This document shows, in pieces, positions 45,603-54,995 of a stretch of 64,000 nucleotides of DNA. The stretch's first letter is position 1. Every line of letters begins with the position of its first letter. The stretch lies in the NCBI GenBank assembly GCA_041441455.1, contig JASDTB010000044.1, forward strand, positions 14,783 through 78,782. The letters are read 5' to 3'. The DNA is from JAFIHK01 sp041441455. GTDB taxonomy: Bacteria > Bacteroidota > Bacteroidia > Bacteroidales > UBA932. The position numbers and the translations under genes are program-made. The notes beneath the pieces are model-generated. The model ran no database searches. It worked only from the letters and a program-made list of their open reading frames with translations, and was not told the origin of the DNA.

Positions 45603-47116
45603 TACTCAACTCCCCAAATTTTATAAAATCTCAGGATATTTTTCTCTAATTTTTGAATAAATTGTTCAAATGGAGCTTTATTTCCAGAATTCCATACAGC
45701 CTCAGCAAAAGCAGTCAATCTAGGAAAGAGCATTATCTCTAGCTTCTTTGTTGTACGGATGTATTCTGTCCATAAGTTGGCTTGTGCTCCAATGATCTTT
45801 CCAGCTAGTTCGGTATTTTGTAGCTCTTTTGGAATCGGATTAAATTTATAGACCTCTATTAATGGATTATAACCGCCAAGCGAAACTCCCTCCTCTTTAT
45901 CTACACTCTGATAATGGTCGAAATAGACTGGTTTTCCTGGGCTCATTACAACTTCGTGACCTCGCTTTACTGCTTCAAGACAATTTGCATCATCTCCCCA
46001 ATTCATAATAATCGCATCTTTCGGAATATCTCCTTCAAGAATCTCGTGCCAACCAATTGATCTTTTTCCGCATTCTGAGAGGACTTTGGTGACATATTCA
46101 ACAAAGTATGTTTGTAGATGAAATTCGTCTGAAATTTGATTATTAATCATAAACTCCTTTACATCTTTTGAATCATTCCACCATCTTTTACTGCACTCAT
46201 CTCCTCCAAGATGAAAATATTTGGATGGGAAGATTTCGGCAGCCTCTTTGAATACGGTTTTTAAAAATTCAAATGTAAAATCATTTGGAGATAAAACGTT
46301 ATTATACAGATTATACATACACCACCTGTCAGCAACTTGAAAACCTGCATTTGGTTCTGTTCCTAATTGTGGATAGGCAGCAATTGCCGCCCTGCTATGG
46401 CCTGGAATATCAATTTCGGGAATCACCTCTACCCCTCTCTCATCTGCATAATTTATAACTTGAGTTATCTCTTCTACTGAATAATATCCGCCATAGCGCT
46501 GTTCTTCGAAGGTTAATATCTCCTCGTCTGAATGGTTGATTTGTGTTCTCTCTCGCCACGAACCTACAGTATTTAAAAGTGGATAGGCTCTACTTTCTAT
46601 TCTCCACCCCTGATCATCAGTAAGATGCCAGTGAAATTTATTGAGTTTATGAAAAGTTAAAAAATCTATGTATTTGAAAATATAATCAATTGGAAACATG
46701 TGTCTCACTACATCTAGATGAAGTCCTCTATATGAGAAATCTGGATAGTCCTCAATCTCGCACTCTATTAAACTGACACCTGTCTCCTCATTAATTGCAA
46801 TCTGCACTAATGTCTGCAAAGCATTTATAAATCCCTTTTTATCCTTTGCACTTATGATGCAGTTCTCTTTATTGATTGATAAAATATAACCCTCATTTTG
46901 AATATCGCTATTCTCTGCATTTAATATTACTTTGTATGAATTATGAGACGTTACATCAAAATTTACTGGGAGGTATCTACATATTTCGTTTTTATAGTAC
47001 TTTGACAAAGATTCATCGTGGAAATTTGATATTAGCTCAAGTGAATTATTCAAAAGAAATCGATCTGGGTTAGCGCATTTCACTCTCTTTGGAGTTGGAA
47101 GAATATTTAGGTTCAT
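45578..47116 (-). CDS. Beta-N-acetylhexosaminidase (GH20) without a signal peptide
   Basis: This 512-residue GH20 enzyme removes terminal GlcNAc or GalNAc. It has an N-terminal GH20b-type domain (about 1-125) and a TIM barrel beginning FSYRGLHLDVVRHMFP. The catalytic Asp306-Glu307 pair lies in HLGGDECSKRWW, with FHWHLTDDQGWRIE earlier. The N-terminus MNLNILPTPKRVK is not a signal peptide, and an in-frame stop lies just upstream, so the enzyme appears cytoplasmic. That suits imported chitobiose- or muropeptide-type substrates feeding NagB. Confidence 0.93.
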   Translation of the reverse strand: MNLNILPTPKRVKCANPDRFLLNNSLELISNFHDESLSKYYKNEICRYLPVNFDVTSHNSYKVILNAENSDIQNEGYILSINKENCIISAKDKKGFINALQTLVQIAINEETGVSLIECEIEDYPDFSYRGLHLDVVRHMFPIDYIFKYIDFLTFHKLNKFHWHLTDDQGWRIESRAYPLLNTVGSWRERTQINHSDEEILTFEEQRYGGYYSVEEITQVINYADERGVEVIPEIDIPGHSRAAIAAYPQLGTEPNAGFQVADRWCMYNLYNNVLSPNDFTFEFLKTVFKEAAEIFPSKYFHLGGDECSKRWWNDSKDVKEFMINNQISDEFHLQTYFVEYVTKVLSECGKRSIGWHEILEGDIPKDAIIMNWGDDANCLEAVKRGHEVVMSPGKPVYFDHYQSVDKEEGVSLGGYNPLIEVYKFNPIPKELQNTELAGKIIGAQANLWTEYIRTTKKLEIMLFPRLTAFAEAVWNSGNKAPFEQFIQKLEKNILRFYKIWGVEYYKLPKNF

Positions 47117-47136
47117 CTTAAATTATATTTCATTCG

Positions 47137-47144
47137 CAAATATA
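47137..47144 (-). promoter_or_regulatory. -7 box (TATATTTG) for the hexosaminidase
   Basis: The minus strand reads TATATTTG, a full match to TAnnTTTG, 20 bp before the hexosaminidase ATG and just after the terminator of the preceding gene. Confidence 0.5.
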
Positions 47145-47148
47145 AACA

Positions 47149-47180
47149 AAAAGAGCCGCCACATTGTGACGGACTCTTTT
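47149..47180 (-). terminator. Terminator of the peroxidase gene
   Basis: On the minus strand AAAAGAG-T-CCG-T-CAC pairs with GTG-G-CGG-CTCTTTT, with one bulged T and one T-G pair, followed by TTTTG. It lies 17 bp past the stop of the glutathione-peroxidase-like gene. Confidence 0.75.
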
Positions 47181-47196
47181 ACATGCAACCGAGAAA

Positions 47197-47751
47197 TTAC
47201 AGTTTAGATGTAATCTCCGTACTCATTGGTTTAACTTTAGACGGAAAAAATGCAGTAAGCCTACCCTTTTCATCGATCAGATATTTACAGAAATTCCAAC
47301 CGGGTTCACTAGTGTTCCATCCATTTTTATCCTTCTCACTCAACCATTTGTACACATCATTCTTCTCTTTTCCTTTTACACTAGATTTCTCCATCATCAA
47401 AAAGGTTACACCATAGTTCAATTCACAAAATTGCTTAATGTCGGAATTCGAACCAGGATCTTGCGCCCCAAAATCATTCGAAGGAAATCCTATCACAATC
47501 AGGTTGTTTCCATACTTTTGGTGCAACTCTTCTAGCTCTTTAAATTGAGGAGTAAATCCACATTTCGATGCTGTGTTTACAATCAGTACCTTTTTCCCTT
47601 TAAGGGACTTAAACTCAAATTTCTCGCCCGTAATGGTATTGAATGAGAGTCCGTAAAAATCCGAAGGAGGTGTTATAGGTGGCTCCTGTGCTATTGTTCT
47701 TCCAAATATAAATGAAGATAGTGCTGTTATAAATAATCCAATTTTACTCAT
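47197..47751 (-). CDS. Glutathione-peroxidase-family thiol peroxidase, exported
   Basis: This 184-residue protein has an N-terminal signal (about 1-22, ends near TIAQ). The GPX fold follows, with peroxidatic Cys64 in NTASKCGFTPQ, the tetrad segment FPSNDFGAQDPG (Gln) and the C-terminal WNFCKYLID. A Cys, not selenocysteine, is at the active site, so it probably uses thioredoxin-type reductants. The signal peptide places it in the periplasm, where it would reduce lipid or other peroxides. Confidence 0.92.
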   Translation of the reverse strand: MSKIGLFITALSSFIFGRTIAQEPPITPPSDFYGLSFNTITGEKFEFKSLKGKKVLIVNTASKCGFTPQFKELEELHQKYGNNLIVIGFPSNDFGAQDPGSNSDIKQFCELNYGVTFLMMEKSSVKGKEKNDVYKWLSEKDKNGWNTSEPGWNFCKYLIDEKGRLTAFFPSKVKPMSTEITSKL

Positions 47752-47806
47752 ATTTAACTTTTGTTTGAAATAATAACAAAGAAATCCCTAAAATGTTGAC
47801 TAGTTC

Positions 47807-47836
47807 TTGCTTTTAGAGAAATTATGGCTAAATTTG
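47807..47836 (+). promoter_or_regulatory. Predicted promoter of the DUF3857/MFS operon
   Basis: TTG (47807-47809) is followed after 19 nt by TAAATTTG (47829-47836), a full -33/-7 match with canonical spacing. The leader to the ATG at 47922 would be about 80 nt. Confidence 0.6.
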
Positions 47837-47921
47837 AATCCCCTCATTTTTAACAACTAATATTTTTCGCCGAAGACAAAAGTCTTTGCGTGGTTTTGTA
47901 TTGTGATAAGCTAAACTTTAT

Positions 47922-49892
47922 ATGAAAAAAACTTTTTTGATAGCACTTCTATCTATCTTTTACACACTTTGTTGGGCTCAGTACAGCCAAAAATATGGCA
48001 AAATTACTGAGGATGAATTAAAAATGACTGTTTATTCAAAAGACTCTTCGGCGCCAGCTGTTTTGATCTATGAAGATTCGTACTTAACTTATAATTATTT
48101 AAGTAATCAGTTTCAGATTACTACTAAATATTCTGCCAAAATTAAGATACTAAAACCTGAAGGAGTAGAATATGCAAATTTCAGTATTCCATTGTACTTT
48201 GATAATCATGGCAGAGAAACTTTATCTGGACTAGAAGCGATATCGTATAATCTCGAAAACGGAAAAATAGTAAAGACAAAAACTGAAAAGCAGTTTATTT
48301 TTTCTGAAAATGTATCTCCTAATGTTAATTTAACTAAAGTCTCTATTCAAGGTGCTAAAGTTGGAAGCGTTATTGAATATAAGTATTCAATAAATTCTCC
48401 GTTTATCTATAGCATACCTTCATTCAAGACGCAGCATAGAATTCCTGTTATTTATGGGAAATATAATGCCGATATCCCAGAATATTTCAACTTTCAATTT
48501 AATGTAAAGGGTTACGAAAATCTTAGCGTCAAAGAAGAGAGCCGACCAAATACCTTCAATGTTAGTACTGGACAAGGTTTAGAATCAATTAAATGTGTTA
48601 ATAGAGATATATTGATACTCAGCGCTGATATGCCTGCTATGAAAGACGAACCAATGGTTTGGTGTACTGAAGAGTACATGTCTTCGGTAGAATTTCAATT
48701 AAGTGGGATTCAATTCCCATTTGAAAGGTACGAGCCCTATTCAAGGGACTGGAAATCTATCGAAAAGACCCTTGAAGAGCATTCTATGTTTGGGGGTCAT
48801 TATAAAATATCTAATCCGCTAGAAAAAGAGACTAAAGAGATAATGGCTAAGAATATTAGCAATTTTGACAAGATTTGCGAATTACATCAACTAGTTTTAA
48901 ATAATGCTGCATTTAACGGACACTATTCACTATTCTGTAATAAACCCCAGGCAGCAATCAAAAATAAAACTGGAAATAACTCAGAAATTAACTTCACCTT
49001 AATGGGAGTATTAAATGATGCCGGGTATAAAGCATATCCTGTTCTATTAAGAGAGAGAGCATCGGGAAGATTAGTGGAATTCTATCCATCTATTGATAAT
49101 ATCAACTACTTTATTATTGCAGTTGATACTCCTGACGGAAAGACATATTTCTTAGATGGTGCTGATAGATTTTCATCGCCAAATGTGTTATCTTCTAGAT
49201 TTTTAACCAAAGGATACATAATAAATCCATCCAAAAAAGACAAATGGGTAGATCTAAGCAAAGTTTCAAATTCTGTTTCTAAATCCGATATTTTTTTAAA
49301 TTTCAACTCTGAAATGGATTTAGTTGGAACTATCAAAAACTCATCTTCAAATCAATTTTCATATGCGCGTAAAAGTGAATTCAATCAACTTAAATCAAAA
49401 GATGAATATATAAAATCGTTAGAATCAAAATATGTAATAAAAATTGATTCTTCGACTCTAACTGGATTTGAAAGTTATGGGAATATTGTTGAAGAGCGTC
49501 TACATATTAAAAAAGGGACAATGAAAAACGACTCTTATGTGTACATAAATCCTGTAATTCTTCCAAAATTTACAAAAAGTCCATTTATTGAATCGAACAG
49601 AAAACTTCCAGTTGAGTTTGATTACCCTTCAACTACTATTCAATATATTACTATTGTAGTTCCTGATAATTACACAGTAGAGGAGCTTCCAAAAGGGGCA
49701 AAAATATCGCTTATGGATAACGGAATTGTTTTTTCATATTTAATTCAAAGAAGAGACAATGTAATTATGATAATGTATAATTATACTCAAAATCAAATAA
49801 TTTTCCCAAATACTGACTATGCACATCTTAAAGAGTTCTTCACTGTAGTCGCTAATAAAAATGTAGAACAAATAGTTTTAAAGAAAAAGTAA
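47922..49892 (+). CDS. Secreted DUF3857/transglutaminase-fold protein, catalytic Cys absent
   Basis: This 656-residue protein has a signal peptide ending at LCWAQ. It has a DUF3857 domain (about 25-270; KILKPEGVEYANFSIPLY), a transglutaminase-like core (about 300-420) and a C-terminal beta domain (VEELPKGAKISLMDNGIVF). At the position of the catalytic Cys the core reads GNNSEIN (Asn353), and the His position reads NYFIIAV (Tyr), so it should not be a protease or transglutaminase. Many Bacteroidetes members of this family, as I recall, are similarly altered. It is paralogous to the third gene of the operon. The next gene starts on its stop codon (TAATG). The function is unknown. Confidence 0.85.
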   Translation: MKKTFLIALLSIFYTLCWAQYSQKYGKITEDELKMTVYSKDSSAPAVLIYEDSYLTYNYLSNQFQITTKYSAKIKILKPEGVEYANFSIPLYFDNHGRETLSGLEAISYNLENGKIVKTKTEKQFIFSENVSPNVNLTKVSIQGAKVGSVIEYKYSINSPFIYSIPSFKTQHRIPVIYGKYNADIPEYFNFQFNVKGYENLSVKEESRPNTFNVSTGQGLESIKCVNRDILILSADMPAMKDEPMVWCTEEYMSSVEFQLSGIQFPFERYEPYSRDWKSIEKTLEEHSMFGGHYKISNPLEKETKEIMAKNISNFDKICELHQLVLNNAAFNGHYSLFCNKPQAAIKNKTGNNSEINFTLMGVLNDAGYKAYPVLLRERASGRLVEFYPSIDNINYFIIAVDTPDGKTYFLDGADRFSSPNVLSSRFLTKGYIINPSKKDKWVDLSKVSNSVSKSDIFLNFNSEMDLVGTIKNSSSNQFSYARKSEFNQLKSKDEYIKSLESKYVIKIDSSTLTGFESYGNIVEERLHIKKGTMKNDSYVYINPVILPKFTKSPFIESNRKLPVEFDYPSTTIQYITIVVPDNYTVEELPKGAKISLMDNGIVFSYLIQRRDNVIMIMYNYTQNQIIFPNTDYAHLKEFFTVVANKNVEQIVLKKK

Positions 49893-51766
49893 TGGTTAAC
49901 ATTTTCAGAACATCAATAATTGCAATCATTTTTATTGGATTGCTTAATAATGCTCATGCACAATCAAAAGTCTATGCCGTAATTAACAATCAATCAGAGA
50001 CATTTGAATTTATCAATGACCACAATGCTCAATATAGTAAATCGTGCACCATAACAATTCTTAATGAGAATGGTGCTGAAAAAGGAGTGTTCCATGAGAC
50101 TATTGGTCGATTTATGAAAATGAGATCATTCAGTGGTGTTATTATTGACTCCAAAGGAAAAATAGTGAAAAAGATTAAGATGTCCGATTTATTGTCTTCG
50201 GAGTATTCCACATCACTTGCTACAGATACAAAAAACTATTACTATCAACCCACATACCCTTTTTACCCATATACTGTAAAATATGAACATGAGGTAGCTT
50301 TTAATGATGGGCTGATTGCTTTTCCTAGTTACTCTCCAATTTCCAACTTGAATGTTAAATTAGAAACTTCAGAGTATCGAGTGATAGTGCCTTCAGACAA
50401 AAAGATCTCTTTTAAAAACATAAATACAACTATTGTTCCTACACAAATAGATGATCCAAAAGAGAAAACAACTACTTATATATGGAAGACAACCAATCTA
50501 GGACCCCTTGTTGAAGAGGAGTATTCACCAAGTCTCTCAGAAACAGCTCCTCAAGTATTGATTGTTCCTGAGAGGTTCACTTTCGAAAAGACAAATGGAA
50601 ACATGTCATCTTGGAAAAGCTATGGTGAATGGACATGGAATTTGGTTAGAGAGAGATCAACAATAACCCCTGCAATTCAGGCTAAAGTAGACGAGCTCAC
50701 AAAAAATTGCACTACAACTGAGCAAAAAATATCTGTATTATATGATTATTTGAGAGATAATACAAGATATGTAAGTATCCAACTTGGAATTGGAGGATTT
50801 CAGCCAATGGAACCTGAATTAGTTCACAAAAGTATGTTTGGGGATTGTAAGGCCTTATCAAATTACTTAAGAATTTTACTAGCAGCAGCTGGTATAGAAT
50901 CCTTTTACACAGAAATAAGTTTAAGTAACCGTGATCTCTTTTCTGATTTTCCAAATACTCAAAGAAGCAACCATGTAATTTTAATGGTTCCTCAAGAGAG
51001 AGATTCCTTATGGATTGAATGTACTAACGCATTTTATCCATTAGGTTATACTCATCAGGATATAAGTGGACACCAAGCTGTTATTGTATCGAAAGATGGG
51101 GGCAAACTAGTTCGCCTGCCCGAAGCTGCAGATAAAAAGCATCGCATTCAAGATTCAATATCTGTAAAGATTAATCCCGACTTTAGTGCAAATATTGAGA
51201 TTAAATCAATCAGAAAAATGTTTGAATCAGAACGTTTTTTGGGATTTGACCAACTTGCGAGTAATGAACAAACAGATTTTATAAGAGAGTATATTAAGCT
51301 AAATCACTCAGATATCTCCAATTACAAAGTACTTTACAAACGGGAAAAAGAGCCTTCTGCTGAGATTAAGGTCTCATTTAAAACAAATCAATATGGCAAT
51401 AAAACTGCAAATAGGTTATTTGGGCCAGTAAATCCTACAAAAATTGAATTCAGTATCCCAGAATCAAATACGGAAAGAGTAAATCCAATTAAAATTGGCT
51501 TCACGCATAACCAAACTATAATTACTGAATTTTTAATCCCAGATAATATTGAAATAGAGTCTGTTCCAAAGAATATTGTTTATTCAAACAAGTTTGGATC
51601 TCTAGTTTTTAATATAGAAGTTGGAACCAAAAAAATTACAGCCAGAATAATTATTAATATCAATAGAGGATTCTACTCTAAAGATGATTATAATGAGTTT
51701 GTTAAAATTTTGAAGGATATTGATAATGCATATAATTCAGTAATATGCTTAAAGAAAAAGCAATAA
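49892..51766 (+). CDS. Secreted DUF3857/transglutaminase-core protein with catalytic Cys and His
   Basis: This 624-residue protein has a signal peptide ending at NAHAQ. The DUF3857 domain (about 27-220) ends in YIWKTTNLGPLVEEEYSP. The transglutaminase core (about 265-400) has Cys319 in FGDCKALSNYL, His361 in RSNHVILMV and an acidic residue Glu376 in WIECTNA, followed by a DUF3858-like C-terminal domain. Unlike its two neighbours it retains a plausible catalytic triad, so it may cleave or crosslink peptides in the periplasm. Its ATG shares a base with the preceding stop. The substrate is unknown. Confidence 0.86.
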   Translation: MVNIFRTSIIAIIFIGLLNNAHAQSKVYAVINNQSETFEFINDHNAQYSKSCTITILNENGAEKGVFHETIGRFMKMRSFSGVIIDSKGKIVKKIKMSDLLSSEYSTSLATDTKNYYYQPTYPFYPYTVKYEHEVAFNDGLIAFPSYSPISNLNVKLETSEYRVIVPSDKKISFKNINTTIVPTQIDDPKEKTTTYIWKTTNLGPLVEEEYSPSLSETAPQVLIVPERFTFEKTNGNMSSWKSYGEWTWNLVRERSTITPAIQAKVDELTKNCTTTEQKISVLYDYLRDNTRYVSIQLGIGGFQPMEPELVHKSMFGDCKALSNYLRILLAAAGIESFYTEISLSNRDLFSDFPNTQRSNHVILMVPQERDSLWIECTNAFYPLGYTHQDISGHQAVIVSKDGGKLVRLPEAADKKHRIQDSISVKINPDFSANIEIKSIRKMFESERFLGFDQLASNEQTDFIREYIKLNHSDISNYKVLYKREKEPSAEIKVSFKTNQYGNKTANRLFGPVNPTKIEFSIPESNTERVNPIKIGFTHNQTIITEFLIPDNIEIESVPKNIVYSNKFGSLVFNIEVGTKKITARIIININRGFYSKDDYNEFVKILKDIDNAYNSVICLKKKQ

Positions 51767-51819
51767 CAATTATACTAATATACAAATTTTCTAGAATAAT
51801 AAATTTTTCACATTATAGC

Positions 51820-53781
51820 ATGAAGAGACTTTTGCTTACAACCTTATTTTGCACCATACTTTCATATAGTTGGGCTCAATTCAGTCAAGAATATGGTAAA
51901 ATTTCAGAAGATGAACTAAATATGAAGGTGTATGCTAAAGATTCATCAGCATCTGCAGTCTATCTATATGAAAATGCGAATTTTGAATATGTAAATACTG
52001 GAAGTAATGTTTTAATCGTGTACAAGTATTCATGTAAAATAAAAATCCTAAAACCAGAAGGGGTAGAGTATGCCAATATTAAAATTCCACTATATAAGAC
52101 ACAAAATAGTAGTGATATAATCACAAGTTTTGAAGCTAATGCTTATAATTTAGAGAAAGGGAAAATTGTCAAGACAAAAACAGACAAACAGTTTATGTTT
52201 TCTGAAAATATAATCGACAAAATCAATCTAACTAAAGTCTCAATGCAAGGTGTAAAAGTTGGGAGTGTAATAGAATATAAATTTTCGATTAATAGTCCTT
52301 ATTATTTGCGAAATATTCCAACATTTAGTACTCAACATAGAATCCCTGTGATTTCTGGTAATTATATTGCTCAAATTCCAAATCACCTAGTTGTAAAATA
52401 TAGTATAAATGGCTGTGAATATCTAGAAGTTAACGAAGTCGTTAAATTTAATTCATTACTAGCAATTTCTGGACTTGGTGAAAATGTAAGACAGATTGCA
52501 TTTACTAGCAAAGATATGCCAGCATTAAAAGAAGAACCAATTGTATGGAATAATAACGAACATATATCTTCCGTTGAATTTAATCTAATAGACATTCAAA
52601 TACCTAGTATGGTATATACTAGCTATTTGAAAGACTGGAATTCAATAGAGAAATATTTTAAAAAAATCGAAAACTTTGGATCTCATTTTTCCATCTCAAA
52701 AATCTTTGAAAATGAGACAAAAATAATTGCTTCGAAAAATGTTTCTAATCAAGAGAAGATCAAAGAGATTCATCAATTAGTTTTGGAGCGAATAGCTTTC
52801 AATGGTGAGTATACACTAACATGTAAAAACCCTATTTACGCAGTAAAGGAGAAATCTGGAAATAGTGCCGAAGTAAATTTTATCTTAATGAGCATGTTAA
52901 ATGATGCAGGGTATAAAGCATTCCCAGTTATGCTAAGCTCAAGAGAATCAGGCAAACTTACTGAGTACTATCCTAAAATTGATAATATTACTCATTTTAT
53001 CATAGCTGTTAAAACTCCTGATGGAAACACATACTATTTAGATGGCTCAGACAAATTATCTACAATTAACACACTATCTAAAAATTATCTAACTAAAGGA
53101 TATCTGTTCAATTCATCAAAAGAAAACAAATGGATAGATTTGAGCAAGATATCAAACTCTTCTTCAAAATCTGAGATCTTTTTATCTTTTAATTCAGACA
53201 TGAATTTAATTGGCTCAATAAAAAGAACGTCTACCAACCAACTTGCCTACAAAAAAAAGCTACAATATAAGAGCCTTGAATCTAAAAAGGAGTATCTTAA
53301 ATCGATCGAAAATAGATATAGCATTACAATTGATTCCTCCTCAATTAATGGAATAGACAGCTATGGAAATAGCGTAGAAGAGATATATAATATTCAAATG
53401 GAGACATTAAAGAACAGCTCTTATGTTTATCTTAACCCTATTATATTCCCTGAGATAAATTCAAATCCATTTATTGCTTCCACAAGAAAATTCCCAATTG
53501 AATTTGATTATCCATTTTCCAACACGCAATATATAACCCTGATCATCCCTGACAATTACACAGTAGAAGAACTTCCCAAAGGTACAAAACTCTCATTATT
53601 AGATAATGGAATAACCTTTAGTTACCTAATACAAAAAAGAGATAATGCTATTGTTATTATTTATAACTTTACTCAAAACCAGATAATCTTTCCGAAAATG
53701 AACTATGCTCTCATTAAAGATTTTATCGCGGCTGTTGTCGAAAAAAATAGCGAAAGAATTGTGTTAAAGAAAAAGTCTTAA
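51820..53781 (+). CDS. Secreted DUF3857/transglutaminase-fold protein, paralogue of the first operon gene
   Basis: The start is placed at the ATG at 51820 because it opens a signal peptide (MKRLLLTTLF to YSWAQ) matching that of the first gene; an earlier frame from 51745 would precede it with 25 unrelated residues and overlap the second gene. The 653-residue product closely parallels the first protein throughout (KILKPEGVEYANIKIPLY, VEELPKGTKLSLLDNGITF). The catalytic Cys position reads GNSAEVN (Ser), but the His is kept (THFIIAV). It is probably non-catalytic. The two outer genes look like a duplication flanking the catalytic-looking one. Confidence 0.84.
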   Translation: MKRLLLTTLFCTILSYSWAQFSQEYGKISEDELNMKVYAKDSSASAVYLYENANFEYVNTGSNVLIVYKYSCKIKILKPEGVEYANIKIPLYKTQNSSDIITSFEANAYNLEKGKIVKTKTDKQFMFSENIIDKINLTKVSMQGVKVGSVIEYKFSINSPYYLRNIPTFSTQHRIPVISGNYIAQIPNHLVVKYSINGCEYLEVNEVVKFNSLLAISGLGENVRQIAFTSKDMPALKEEPIVWNNNEHISSVEFNLIDIQIPSMVYTSYLKDWNSIEKYFKKIENFGSHFSISKIFENETKIIASKNVSNQEKIKEIHQLVLERIAFNGEYTLTCKNPIYAVKEKSGNSAEVNFILMSMLNDAGYKAFPVMLSSRESGKLTEYYPKIDNITHFIIAVKTPDGNTYYLDGSDKLSTINTLSKNYLTKGYLFNSSKENKWIDLSKISNSSSKSEIFLSFNSDMNLIGSIKRTSTNQLAYKKKLQYKSLESKKEYLKSIENRYSITIDSSSINGIDSYGNSVEEIYNIQMETLKNSSYVYLNPIIFPEINSNPFIASTRKFPIEFDYPFSNTQYITLIIPDNYTVEELPKGTKLSLLDNGITFSYLIQKRDNAIVIIYNFTQNQIIFPKMNYALIKDFIAAVVEKNSERIVLKKKS

Positions 53782-54992
53782 TGTCGAACTGGAAGAGAAC
53801 TTTTGCATTTATATGGTCGGGACAGATGATATCTGCCCTTACTAGCTCTATTACAAGCTTTGCAATTGTGTTTTGGTTGAGCTCTAAAAGTGGTTCAGCT
53901 GAAGTCTTGGCATATGCAATGATTGCTACAATTCTTCCTTTTTCTATCCTAGGGACCTTTACTGGAGTATACATCGATCGTCTTAACAGAAAGAAGATCA
54001 TGATTTATGCTGATCTTTTTATTGCACTATGTGCTGGAATTCTTGCCATCCTCTTTAGTCTAGAAGCTATTACATATTGGGAGATATACCTTCTACTTGC
54101 CTTACGCTCAATTGGTAGCGCATTTCACTCTCCAGCGATGCAAGCATCAGTCCCTTTGATCGCTCCAGAAGACCAATTGATGAGAGTTGCAGGAGTTGGC
54201 CAGATTATTTATTCAATCAGTAATATTGCAGGCCCTGCTCTAGGAGCTGCTTTGGTTGTATTTCTTAAAATGGAGCATATTATGCTACTTGATATAGCAG
54301 GAGCTCTTTTTGCATGTAGTTCACTTCTGTTTGTAAAGATACCGAGCATAAAGAAGAGTGAAGACTTTAAACCCAATATTATTCGAGAGATAAAAGAGGG
54401 AATTAGCCATCTTTTTGCAAGCAGAGGTTTAAATATTCTGCTCATAAGTGTAATTGTGGTTACATTCTTCATGATGCCAGTTGTAGCAATGTACCCTTTG
54501 ATGACTTTAGATCATTTCAATGGAGACTCATACCAAATGGGTATTGTAGAGATCGCTTGGGGATTAGGAATGTTAGCTGGAGGGGCAATCGCCAATTTTA
54601 AAGTATTGCAGACACTTAATAGAACAATTATTATCTGTTTTACTACTGCTGTTCTTGGAGCATCGTTCCTTTTGTCTGGATTACTCAGCGCTAAGCAATA
54701 TGAACTCTTTGTCATAATAACTGGATTATCCGGAATCGCTGGGTCGCTTTTCTGGAGCTCCTTTACAGTAATCTTACAAACAAAAATAGACCCCTCCGCA
54801 ATGGGAAGGGCCTTCTCTATTTACGATAGTATTAGTCTTTTACCTTCAATTCCAGGACTTCTTGCAACTGGTTATATCGCTAAATATATTGGACTTTTAA
54901 ATGCTTTTATTATTGCAGGAGGCCTCACACTAATGATTGGTTTAATTCCCATGCTTTCAAAAAGTGCTCTAAAGGTTGGAAAGACAAAATAA
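53781..54992 (+). CDS. MFS transporter (MFS_3/enterobactin-exporter-like)
   Basis: This 403-residue inner-membrane protein has about 12 hydrophobic segments and the MFS loop motif GVYIDRLNRKK between TM2 and TM3. RSIGSAFHSPAMQASVPLIA near residue 110 is typical of the MFS_3 efflux group. Its ATG shares a base with the preceding stop (TAATG), so it is translationally coupled to the DUF3857 genes and may export something related to them. The substrate is unknown. Its stop is only 3 bp from that of the convergent receptor gene. Confidence 0.87.
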   Translation: MSNWKRTFAFIWSGQMISALTSSITSFAIVFWLSSKSGSAEVLAYAMIATILPFSILGTFTGVYIDRLNRKKIMIYADLFIALCAGILAILFSLEAITYWEIYLLLALRSIGSAFHSPAMQASVPLIAPEDQLMRVAGVGQIIYSISNIAGPALGAALVVFLKMEHIMLLDIAGALFACSSLLFVKIPSIKKSEDFKPNIIREIKEGISHLFASRGLNILLISVIVVTFFMMPVVAMYPLMTLDHFNGDSYQMGIVEIAWGLGMLAGGAIANFKVLQTLNRTIIICFTTAVLGASFLLSGLLSAKQYELFVIITGLSGIAGSLFWSSFTVILQTKIDPSAMGRAFSIYDSISLLPSIPGLLATGYIAKYIGLLNAFIIAGGLTLMIGLIPMLSKSALKVGKTK

Positions 54993-54995
54993 AAT

